NCBI GenBank assembly: GCA_018238155.1
Contig: JABCTZ010000019.1
Coordinates: 74,975 to 138,974 of the forward strand
Origin: Candidatus Heimdallarchaeota archaeon
GTDB taxonomy: Archaea > Asgardarchaeota > Heimdallarchaeia > JABLTI01
Reading direction: 5' to 3'
Length of the DNA: 64,000 nucleotides
In this document: in pieces, positions 54,368 to 62,708 of the stretch
Position numbering within the stretch: the first letter of the stretch is position 1
Layout: each line of letters starts with the position of its first letter
Notes under the pieces: generated by a model
Told to the model about the DNA's origin: nothing
Databases searched by the model: none
What the model saw: the letters and a program-made list of their open reading frames with translations, nothing else
Made by a program: the position numbers and the translations under genes

Positions 54368-55804
54368 CTAATAAGCTGGAGCAATATAAACCATTTCTTT
54401 GGCTTTCTTGCCACAAATGATACAGTTCCCATCTGGTTCTTCTTTGATATCTTCACGTGTTCCTCGAATATCGGCACCAGTATCATCTTTGACTTTTTCA
54501 CCACAAGCATCATCACCACACCAGTTTGCACGGCAAAAACCACGTTTGGTTCTTTGTATTTCTTTTAACTCTTCGTAATCTTTTGGATGACTGATACTAT
54601 CGACAAGCAATTTATCTGCACGTTTCTGAAGGAAATTATGCATTGTCTTCAAAATAGATTTCGATTTTCTCGCAGCATCTTTCATAGGAATAAATGCTTT
54701 TTCTCGGTTATCTCGACGAACGAGAACAACTTGCTCTTTCTGAATATCCTTAGGACCAATTTCTAAACGAATAGGTACTCCACGAACTTCCCATTCATTA
54801 AATTTCCATCCGGGAGTGTATCCTTCCCTTTGATCGAATTCGACACGCAAACCCGCTTTTAGTAAAGTTTTTTGTATTTGCACTGCTACTTTTATGATTT
54901 CGTCTTTGTTTTCTTTTTTATATATCGGGATAATAATAATTTGAATAGGTGCAATGAATGGTGGAATTATTAAACCCTTATCATCACCATGTAAACCCAC
55001 AATTGCTGCAACAAGACGAGTGGAAAGTCCATAACATGTTTGATAGACATTTCTATTTTGTTTGTCTTTATCTTGAAAAGTAATATCAAAGACTTTACTG
55101 AAACCTTGACCAAGATTGTGTGTTGTGCCTATTTGTAAAGTACGACCATCTGGTAAAGGAGAATCATAAGCAATCGAATAGACTGCTCCGGCAAAAGTAT
55201 CGTATTTTGGTCTTCGTAAAATCAAAAAGGACATACATGCTTCTCGATAAACATTCTCGTAAATAACCATTGATTCCTTAACTTGTTCTTCTGCTTCCTC
55301 CTCGGTTGCATGACAAGTGTGTCCCTCTGACCAGAGGAATTCTCGGTCGCGGAGTAAAGGTTTCGTTTCCTTCGTATCGAAGCGAATAATATTGCAGAAT
55401 TGATTAATTTTGAAGGGAAGATCACCATGACTATGAATCCAAAGATGAAACATCTCATACATAATCGTTTCAGAAGTAGGACGTAGAGCGAGTTTTCTAT
55501 CAAGCTTGCGATCACCTGCATGTGTGACCCAAGCAACTTCTGGAATAAACCCTTCGAAGTGTTCTGCTTCACGTTTTAAATAATCTTCAGGGATGAATAA
55601 AGGAAAATAAGCATTCTTGTGACCTGTCTTCTTTAACTCAGCATCTAGCTTATTTCTAATCGACTCCCAAATAGAGTACCCATAGGGCATAAGAACATTA
55701 GCACCTTTTACAGGAGAACGATTATCCACAATATTTGCATAACTTATTACTTCAGAATACCATTTAAGGAATTCTTTTTCTTTTTCTGGGAGCTTCATAA
55801 GCAA
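54368..55804 (-). CDS. proS: Prolyl-tRNA synthetase (archaeal/eukaryal type)
   Basis: The 478 residues have class II signatures: motif 2 in the FDTKETKPLLRDREFLWSEGHTCHAT region (two parts) and motif 3 near GVPIRLEIGPKDI. The type-specific C-terminal zinc domain has CRANWCGDDACG and CIICG, and the protein ends in VYIAPAY. It charges tRNA-Pro. The bacterial-type editing domain is absent, as expected. The cognate tRNA-Pro(CGG) gene is at 24.9 kb. Confidence 0.96.
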   Translation of the reverse strand: MLMKLPEKEKEFLKWYSEVISYANIVDNRSPVKGANVLMPYGYSIWESIRNKLDAELKKTGHKNAYFPLFIPEDYLKREAEHFEGFIPEVAWVTHAGDRKLDRKLALRPTSETIMYEMFHLWIHSHGDLPFKINQFCNIIRFDTKETKPLLRDREFLWSEGHTCHATEEEAEEQVKESMVIYENVYREACMSFLILRRPKYDTFAGAVYSIAYDSPLPDGRTLQIGTTHNLGQGFSKVFDITFQDKDKQNRNVYQTCYGLSTRLVAAIVGLHGDDKGLIIPPFIAPIQIIIIPIYKKENKDEIIKVAVQIQKTLLKAGLRVEFDQREGYTPGWKFNEWEVRGVPIRLEIGPKDIQKEQVVLVRRDNREKAFIPMKDAARKSKSILKTMHNFLQKRADKLLVDSISHPKDYEELKEIQRTKRGFCRANWCGDDACGEKVKDDTGADIRGTREDIKEEPDGNCIICGKKAKEMVYIAPAY

Positions 55805-55898
55805 GAATACAAAAAAGCTAACTTAAATCTTTTTCTTAAGATTGTTCTTTTTACAAAATAAAAAGAGAAAAAACAACGAAAATAATCGTTATTCCCAA

Positions 55899-56681
55899 TT
55901 AACGCTCCTCAGATAAAGAGAATCCTTTTCGGGCTACAACCAAAAAAGCGGTAAAACCAATCATACGAGTTGCTGGTCGTATTGCACCAATCCGTGTAGT
56001 AAGATCTCTACGAATTACTTCGAAGGCTTCAATTTGATAAAAGTTATTTTCTACTAATTTTGCTAGTGATTGATCAACTTGCGTATATGTAGGAACGAAA
56101 ATCACTAGTTTTCCACCGCCCATTAAAGCATCACGAGCATGTTCAATTACATCCCAAGGATTAGGCATATCCAAGATAACTGCTTCAACATCTTTTTCAT
56201 CAAAACCAGTTGTGACATCCTTGATCTTAAAATCAACGGCTTCTGATAATCCGAGTTTCTCAATGTTTTTGCGAGCAACTTTTTGGTGTTTTTCTTTGAA
56301 ATCATAGGAAAACACTTTCCCACCTGGGAAAACATATCGAGCTAATGCTGAAGTTAAACTACCACTCCCCGTCCCGGCCTCAATAACCCTTACACCACTA
56401 CAAATTCCGGCAGTAAAGATGATTTGGGCAATGTCTGTTTGGTAAATCACTTGAGTAGAATGAGTGATGGCATCACGATAATCATAGGGGGAAGGTTTCC
56501 AAAGAAAGAATGTAGCATCCTTAGAATTAACAATACTAGAACCATATTCTAAACCAATGACCTCATCTAAAACAACAGGTCCTTTATGTGTATGGAATTC
56601 CTTTCCAGCTTCAACTTTTACCATCCATTTCTTATCATCAGAAATAGATATAATTATCAAATCGTCCTCTTTGATTTTCAA
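55899..56681 (-). CDS. trmI: tRNA (adenine-N1) methyltransferase TrmI
   Basis: The 260 residues contain the SAM site EAGTGSGSLTSAL, the following FSYDFKEKH and the catalytic-region VILDMPNPWDVIEHA. Archaeal TrmI methylates N1 of adenine 57 and 58 in tRNA. The N-terminal small beta domain is present. It lies between the GTPase-thioredoxin gene and proS on one strand with gaps of about 100 bases. Confidence 0.93.
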   Translation of the reverse strand: MKIKEDDLIIISISDDKKWMVKVEAGKEFHTHKGPVVLDEVIGLEYGSSIVNSKDATFFLWKPSPYDYRDAITHSTQVIYQTDIAQIIFTAGICSGVRVIEAGTGSGSLTSALARYVFPGGKVFSYDFKEKHQKVARKNIEKLGLSEAVDFKIKDVTTGFDEKDVEAVILDMPNPWDVIEHARDALMGGGKLVIFVPTYTQVDQSLAKLVENNFYQIEAFEVIRRDLTTRIGAIRPATRMIGFTAFLVVARKGFSLSEER

Positions 56682-56778
56682 AGTATATTCACCGATTATT
56701 CAGTTGCTTTTGAATTAGCAATAACAAGCTAATACTATCTCCAAAAGAAAAAACCTCTCAAAAACTTTTGCTTGGAAC

Positions 56779-57663
56779 CTAAATACCAAAAAGCTGTGTG
56801 TATTCATCACTAACAATGGTTCGTAATATTTGCTCATTAGATTCCCCAACAATGGTTTTTGTTCCGATGATAATCGTTGGAATGGAAAGAATACCGTGTT
56901 CACTTGCAGTATTTTTATCTGCTTCAACATCGACGACCTTAATGGTCATTGGATATTGTGAAGAAATATTTGTTAATCTATCAAAAACAGGATCACAGAA
57001 ATCACAATTAGGTCCAGAAAAGAACATTACAGGTAAAGTTTTCTCTTCAAAAGCGTTGTTAAAAAGAACCTTCCTTTTTTTGGGGACACCAAATTCTTCA
57101 TTCCAAGTGGTAAGCATCTTAGCTATCATGGAAAAAATATCAACAACATTCTGACCTGTTTTTGCACTAGCAAAAACAATTCCATTGACATCTTTCCGAA
57201 CGCTGGAATTGATCACTTCATCGGCAATAACATTCATATCATAATTCAAATCAATTTTATTGAAAAGGATAATTTTAGGTATTTTACGGTTGATAGCTTG
57301 ATTTAATTTATCATTCCATGTGGAGAGACTTTCAATGGTTTCAGGTCTAGATACATCAGCAACGAATATAGCTGCATCAGTTTCAATCAAATATCGAAAA
57401 GCAAACTGTTTGAAAGCTTCTTGTCCACCAATGTCCCAAACGGATAACCCAACTCTTTTTTCAGAAATATCAATATAACGAGTATAGATATTAAATCCTA
57501 ACGTAGCATAATATTTGGTTTTAAATTGATTATGGACATATCGTTGTATAATGCTTGTTTTTCCAACATTTGGATTGCCTAGCACAACAATCTTTCGGCA
57601 GTCAACTGACCCCAACAATGTGCACACCGCGATTTCGCTTGAGAGAACTATATTCCTTATCAA
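56779..57663 (-). CDS. Ras-like GTPase fused to thioredoxin-like domain
   Basis: The 294 residues join two domains. Residues 23-190 are a Ras/Rab-like GTPase with GNPNVGKT (29-36), switch Thr54, DIGGQ (77-81), NKID (135-138) and SAK (166-168). Residues 209-290 look like a thioredoxin/glutaredoxin: PVMFFSGPNCDFCDPVFDRL with the redox pair Cys220/Cys223, then the cis-proline Pro262 in SIPTIII. Redox control of a GTPase, or GTP control of a redox partner, is inferred. The frame starts at a TTG (57663); downstream GTG or TTG codons are alternatives. The fusion is encoded by one continuous frame. Confidence 0.85.
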   Translation of the reverse strand: MIRNIVLSSEIAVCTLLGSVDCRKIVVLGNPNVGKTSIIQRYVHNQFKTKYYATLGFNIYTRYIDISEKRVGLSVWDIGGQEAFKQFAFRYLIETDAAIFVADVSRPETIESLSTWNDKLNQAINRKIPKIILFNKIDLNYDMNVIADEVINSSVRKDVNGIVFASAKTGQNVVDIFSMIAKMLTTWNEEFGVPKKRKVLFNNAFEEKTLPVMFFSGPNCDFCDPVFDRLTNISSQYPMTIKVVDVEADKNTASEHGILSIPTIIIGTKTIVGESNEQILRTIVSDEYTQLFGI

Positions 57664-57738
57664 GTTTATTTAATTAAGTTATTATCTGAATAATCTGTTT
57701 TAAGTAGCTTTGCATTTAGGAAAAAGTTTGATTGAAAA

Positions 57739-58065
57739 TCACTTGTTGATGACAAGTGCCCTTGAACCTTCATGACAAAGCTCACAGTAAGTAATGACTC
57801 GAGATGGTGTGCCTGCTTTTATACGAACATGAGCGTTAATCCCTGGATAAAGAAATTTCTTACATTTACGACAGAATCTAAAACGCCATTTCTTAGGCAT
57901 TTGTATCTTTACTTTCATAGCAATTTTTCGAGCACGTTCTCCATATCGAATTGCAAGAAGAGGCTCATCAGAGTAGATAACATCAGCTTTAGTAAGAAGA
58001 ATTTCAATGCGTTCTATAGCAATTCTTTTTGTTTCTGTAGCTTCTTTTCGACGACGACGGCTCAT
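57739..58065 (-). CDS. rnp4: RNase P protein subunit Rpp21 (Rnp4)
   Basis: About 108 residues starting MSRRRRKEATETKRIAIERI, with helices followed by a zinc ribbon (FCRKCKKFLYPG...YCELCHEGS). This is the layout of archaeal Rpp21, which partners Rpp29 on the RNase P RNA to remove tRNA 5' leaders. The frame extends upstream to 58158, but the ATG at 58065 matches the family start. It is the first of six co-oriented genes. Confidence 0.93.
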   Translation of the reverse strand: MSRRRRKEATETKRIAIERIEILLTKADVIYSDEPLLAIRYGERARKIAMKVKIQMPKKWRFRFCRKCKKFLYPGINAHVRIKAGTPSRVITYCELCHEGSRALVINK

Positions 58066-58241
58066 GGAATCACCCAGTACAAATAGTAAATAGTTCAAGA
58101 TGGGAATATTTAGCAATAAAAATTGTTCGTAGTACACGATTAAAGTCAAAGAATACAATGTTTGTCTTCAATCTTATTCAGAAGAAGAATCTTTATCTTT
58201 AAGGTTACTAAGAATCATATGTAATAGGAGACGATAATGTT

Positions 58242-59573
58242 TTGGCTTCCAAAATTGATAGAAAGGAACTTATTGATTTATTAGAAAAGCTTGTGAGATT
58301 CGATACGGTAAATGATTTATCGAAAGGTAAGAAATTGACCAAAGAGTGCCCTCAGTTCATTGTTAATTACCTCAAAGAGAGAAGTGTTACAGCAGAAATT
58401 TTTGATGATGAAGGATTTTATTCTGTATTTGGGAAAATAGGTAAAGGGAAATATCATCTGTTGTTAATGGCTCATTTTGACGTCGTTCCTGTTGGTGATG
58501 GTTGGGATACAGACCCATTCAAAATGGAAGTTAAGGATGGTCTAGCTTATGGTCGAGGAGTTATTGATAATAAAAATAATATTGCATCAATAATGACCAT
58601 CTTACCTGAAATACAAAAGCTAAACTTAGATAAAATGTCAGTTTGTTTCGAGCTCTCTGGAGATGAGGAAATTGGAGGGGTTCATAGTGCAGGAAATTAT
58701 CTAAAAAAATTCGGTAGAATGCCTGATGCAGTTATGAATTTAGATGGCGCTGGAACAGTAGTAATCTCAAGAAGACGAAATGCCATGGGTGCTAAGGTCT
58801 CTATTCCTAAAAAGAAAGATACTATCAAAGGAAAAATCATCTCAAAGAAATTCGAGTCAAATCAATGGGGACGGCACTCTGCTTATCAACATCCTGGTGC
58901 AGATGTCCATGCAATGATCCTGGCATCTCGAGAGGTATCTTTTAATGATTGGAAGGTAGCGAGTATTTCCGGGAAATTCATCAAAGGAAATGTTGTTCCT
59001 GATGAAATAATCTTGGATGTAGTTGTCTCAGAAGAGAATGGACAAGAAATAGAATATGATGAAGGATTAACAACAATTTTTGAAAAACTTAGATTTCTAG
59101 TTCGAACACAGCTACAAACGGAGTTCTCTACCTATGGTGTTACGATCGGTCCAAACGTCCTTTCTGACAATGACGATGCTTGGGAACTTTTACTTGATAT
59201 CAGAGCTATGACTCAAAAATATGATGAAGTAGAAGTAGCTCTAAGAGAAATGTGCGATGAATTATTTGGTGAGAAATCATACCAATTGAATTTCAAACCT
59301 GGTCAAGGAATGGTGAACACTCCCAAAGATGCTTTGATAATTAAAATGGCGATGGATTTATCAAAGAAATATGACTATCCAGCAAAAATAGTTGAAATGG
59401 GTGGAGCATCTGATGCACGGTATTTCTCTATGCTAGGCATACCAACATTCGATTTCGGACCAATAGGTGGTGGTGTTCATGCGAGAAATGAATGGTTAAA
59501 CATTGATTCCTTTGTAAAAGTGACTGATTTTTATCTAGATTTGGTTGAAGAAGTTCTCAACAAGGTTAAGTAA
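58242..59573 (+). CDS. M20-family metallopeptidase/deacylase
   Basis: The 443 residues have the M20 signatures: HFDVVPVGDGWDTDPF with the first zinc His and Asp, DNKNNIAS, SGDEEIGG with the catalytic Glu pair, and GGASDARYF. Members include ArgE, DapE, succinyl-diaminopimelate desuccinylase and dipeptidases; the substrate cannot be told. The lid domain is present. The start is a TTG at 58242 preceded by AGGAG (58226-58230). Confidence 0.88.
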   Translation: MASKIDRKELIDLLEKLVRFDTVNDLSKGKKLTKECPQFIVNYLKERSVTAEIFDDEGFYSVFGKIGKGKYHLLLMAHFDVVPVGDGWDTDPFKMEVKDGLAYGRGVIDNKNNIASIMTILPEIQKLNLDKMSVCFELSGDEEIGGVHSAGNYLKKFGRMPDAVMNLDGAGTVVISRRRNAMGAKVSIPKKKDTIKGKIISKKFESNQWGRHSAYQHPGADVHAMILASREVSFNDWKVASISGKFIKGNVVPDEIILDVVVSEENGQEIEYDEGLTTIFEKLRFLVRTQLQTEFSTYGVTIGPNVLSDNDDAWELLLDIRAMTQKYDEVEVALREMCDELFGEKSYQLNFKPGQGMVNTPKDALIIKMAMDLSKKYDYPAKIVEMGGASDARYFSMLGIPTFDFGPIGGGVHARNEWLNIDSFVKVTDFYLDLVEEVLNKVK

Positions 59574-59588
59574 GTAATGACCTTTCAA

Positions 59589-59603
59589 GGAAGATTCTCT
59601 TCC
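59589..59603. terminator. Short perfect hairpin between convergent genes
   Basis: GGAAGA (59589-59594) and TCTTCC (59598-59603) form a six-base-pair stem with a three-base loop, followed by TCTTTCTTTTG. It lies 15 bases after the M20 gene stop. Confidence 0.5.
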
Positions 59604-59691
59604 TCTTTCTTTTGTTTCCTTATTGAAATATAGATAGCTTAAGATTCTAAGAAAGAGTAGAATTAAAACCAAAAAAAGCAGAGTAACAAAT

Positions 59692-62379
59692 TCAAATTTC
59701 TTTTAAAGTAAAGTAGAATATTGAACCTTCGCTTACCTTGCTTTCAATCCAAATTTTACCATGATGCTTTTCGATAATACGTTTCACAATAGCTAACCCA
59801 ATACCAAAACCACTATACTCATCTGATGAATGAAATCGTTGAAATGGTTTGAATATTTTCTCAGCATCAATATTGAACCCTATTCCATTATCTCGAATGA
59901 AGTAAACAGTGTTCCCTTCATGTTTTTTTGTACCAAAGACAATCAACGGTTTTTCGACTTTTTTTGAAAATTTAAAAGCATTATCAAGTAAATTAAATAG
60001 TAACATCTGAATTAAACGAGAATCACAATGAACTTCAATATTTTTCTTAACCTTGAGCTTAACTTTTTCATCTGGATATAATGCTTTGATATTCTCAAAA
60101 GTAGCCTTAACATAATTACTAAGATTTATTTTTTTCCAATCCATTTCAAAACTTGAGACCATTGCTAAATTAGTTAATTCATCAATAAGAATATCCATTT
60201 TAGTTGTAGCTTTTCTTATTCTAGTGAAATATTCTTTTGCTTTATCATCGAAAAGGGATGAATATTCCTCATTCAATAAGTGAGTTAATCCATTAATACC
60301 TCTCAAAGGTGTTCTCAAATCATGAGAAATGGTATAGGAGAATTCTTCTAGCTCAGTGATTGTCTTTTGCAATTCCTTAGTGCGTTCATCAACACGTTGT
60401 TCTAACTTCTCATTTAACATCCGCAGTTTCTCTTCACTAGCTTTCAGAGCTTGATCACTCAGCATTCTTTCTAAGACTGTTGAGAGGATACCTGTTAAGG
60501 TTTCAAATAATGATTCGTCTTCCTTATGAAGTTCTTTCAAATTATAAGCACCAATTGCAAATGTGCCAATAAATTCTTGCTTTGAATTAAGCAATGGCCA
60601 AACTACTTGTGATTTAATTTGCAGTGCTGCCAATCTTTGTTTATGTTTATTAGAAAGTGAACTTTTGCTAACTTCTGGAGAATAAAAAATACTTTTTGTT
60701 CTAGCTACATGTGCAACAAAAAAATCTGGATCATTGATTGAAATAGATTCAATTATTCTGCTTTTTTCATGTGGTTTTATTCCAGCATCTGCAATAAGAA
60801 CAAGTGTTTGTTTCTTCAGATTTAGCAATCGAATGGTCCCAACATCAAATTCAAATGAATTCATTATTCCAACTAATGCTGCTTTTGCTAAGCTTTGAAT
60901 ATCTTTTGCAAATAATGCTGCTTCTGCAACAATACGAAAAGCTTTACGTTCTCTTCTTTGTTTTTCTTCTAAATTTCTTTTCTCAGTAATATCAAATAAA
61001 ATACTTCGATAATGAGTTATTTTACCTCTAGAATTCTTTCTAACTGATGAGAATCCAATAATCCAGAGCATCTTATTATCTTTAGTGCGAACTCTATACT
61101 CAACACTATACTCACCAAGGACTTTCTTCTTGCCTATTTCTCTGGCTTTTTCATCAACACGTTTTGCATCTTCTTCGGGAACAATGTCATAATAACTTAT
61201 TTTACCACTATAGAATTCCTCTGGAGTGTATCCCCATTGATCGATGACGTTATCTGAGATAAATTCAATAGGCCAATTAGGCTCATTGCGCCATAAAATA
61301 ACTAGAGCAGAGCTTGAACTAATTATACGATTAAGTTCCTCGCGCTCATTGTAAGCTCTAGCTAATGCTTCCTCAGCAAGAAGTTTCGCTATAGCATTTG
61401 CTAACACTCCTGTTATAGTCTCAAAGAATCTCTTTTCTCTATTAGAAAGTGTTTTGTTTTCACACGAGGAAAGTTGAATGGAACCAACAGGTTCTCTATT
61501 TGTTCCTAATAACGGGCTTGCAATACCCGATTTAATATTAAATTTCATTAAACTAGGATAAAATTCCTTTAGAGATTCATCTTGAAAAACATCTGCTGAA
61601 GTAATCGTTTTTCTATTATTTACTACATAAACCATTATATTTGTGTCATCTATCAAAGATAAATCTCGAAAACTTTCCGATAATTCATCCGGGTAACCAA
61701 TAATACTTCGCAATTCTAGAATTGACTTGTCATTGTTTAACGTGCTAATAGCACCATAATCATATTTCAATATTGATCGTAAATCTCGGAGTATTTCTAT
61801 ACAAAATTTGGAAACATTCGTATATTTGCTCATCGCATTAGCAATAAGCGCAAAAGCTTTGCTTTCCATTTCAAGTGTTATTTCTAATTGCTTTTTTTTG
61901 GAAACATCTCTAAAAAAACTCTGTATATAGATTCCATTTCCATCTTCATCACATACTAGAATTGGTTTTATTTCTGCAGTAAAAATTTCACCATTTTTTC
62001 TTCTATAAATGCGCTCATAAACAGGAATCTTTTTGCCAGCCCATATATCCTTCCACCGTTGGTTGGCTTTTTCCTTCTCAGATTCAGCTATTAGTTCGGT
62101 ACCATGACGACCCATTAATTCTTCAATAGTGTATCCAAAAAGATCTGCAGCAGATTGATTGACATTGGTGTAATACCCATTTTTGTCTATAAACATTAAT
62201 GCTTCATACTCAATTTCAAACAATGCTTTGATTTTAGTTTCTGACTCTTTTAATTGCTTTTCTAATGATTTAATGCTTTTTTTAAGTGAGGTTATCTGTT
62301 CATTTTTATCTAAGAGCTCCTCTGATTTTTTGATAATTAAATTATCTGAAGAGGACTTCTTACTCATATAAAACACCAA
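59692..62379 (-). CDS. Hybrid-free sensor histidine kinase, PAS-GAF-PAS-GAF
   Basis: The 895 residues hold an N-terminal coiled coil, PAS 1 (about 45-165, YEALMFIDKNGYYTNVN), GAF 1 (175-340), PAS 2 (350-470), GAF 2 (480-640) and a coiled coil. The kinase core follows: the H box FSYTISHDLRTPLRG with His near 686, the N box LLDNAFKFSK, DNGIGF, and GFGIGLAIVKRI. There is no membrane helix, so it senses inside the cell. No receiver domain is fused and no response regulator is nearby. The kinase type resembles bacterial phytochrome-like families. Confidence 0.92.
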   Translation of the reverse strand: MVFYMSKKSSSDNLIIKKSEELLDKNEQITSLKKSIKSLEKQLKESETKIKALFEIEYEALMFIDKNGYYTNVNQSAADLFGYTIEELMGRHGTELIAESEKEKANQRWKDIWAGKKIPVYERIYRRKNGEIFTAEIKPILVCDEDGNGIYIQSFFRDVSKKKQLEITLEMESKAFALIANAMSKYTNVSKFCIEILRDLRSILKYDYGAISTLNNDKSILELRSIIGYPDELSESFRDLSLIDDTNIMVYVVNNRKTITSADVFQDESLKEFYPSLMKFNIKSGIASPLLGTNREPVGSIQLSSCENKTLSNREKRFFETITGVLANAIAKLLAEEALARAYNEREELNRIISSSSALVILWRNEPNWPIEFISDNVIDQWGYTPEEFYSGKISYYDIVPEEDAKRVDEKAREIGKKKVLGEYSVEYRVRTKDNKMLWIIGFSSVRKNSRGKITHYRSILFDITEKRNLEEKQRRERKAFRIVAEAALFAKDIQSLAKAALVGIMNSFEFDVGTIRLLNLKKQTLVLIADAGIKPHEKSRIIESISINDPDFFVAHVARTKSIFYSPEVSKSSLSNKHKQRLAALQIKSQVVWPLLNSKQEFIGTFAIGAYNLKELHKEDESLFETLTGILSTVLERMLSDQALKASEEKLRMLNEKLEQRVDERTKELQKTITELEEFSYTISHDLRTPLRGINGLTHLLNEEYSSLFDDKAKEYFTRIRKATTKMDILIDELTNLAMVSSFEMDWKKINLSNYVKATFENIKALYPDEKVKLKVKKNIEVHCDSRLIQMLLFNLLDNAFKFSKKVEKPLIVFGTKKHEGNTVYFIRDNGIGFNIDAEKIFKPFQRFHSSDEYSGFGIGLAIVKRIIEKHHGKIWIESKVSEGSIFYFTLKEI

Positions 62380-62577
62380 TAAATAATACTCTCACTAAAC
62401 CGACATAAATTATTTATGGTAAAATACGCTTAAAAACTAAATAAAGTAGTCGTTTTATAAAAAAGATTTTGATTATCATTTCTGATAAATTATAAATGAA
62501 TAAAAAAGCATCTACAACTTATCTTCACTTAAGAGTAAATCTTAAAAGCTAATATGAAAACCAACTAACAAAGTGAA

Positions 62578-62585
62578 GTATATTA
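62578..62585 (+). promoter_or_regulatory. TATA-like box of tRNA-Leu
   Basis: GTATATTA lies 16-23 bases before the tRNA 5' end, a plausible archaeal promoter position. Confidence 0.45.
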
Positions 62586-62600
62586 TCATCATTAACTTTC

Positions 62601-62685
62601 GCGGGGGTAGCCTAGCTAGGTCAAAGGTGCTAGACTCAGACTCTAGTCTCGTAGGAGTTCGCGCGTTCAAATCGCGCCTCCCGCA
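62601..62685 (+). tRNA. tRNA-Leu (CAG)
   Basis: The 85-base gene has acceptor GCGGGGG paired with CTCCCGC and discriminator A. The anticodon stem is CTAGA/TCTAG with loop CTCAGAC (anticodon CAG), and a long variable arm identifies a class II tRNA. The T arm reads GCGCG-TTCAAAT-CGCGC. There is no intron and CCA is not encoded. Confidence 0.95.
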
Positions 62686-62708
62686 CTATTTTATCTTATT
62701 CGCTTCTT

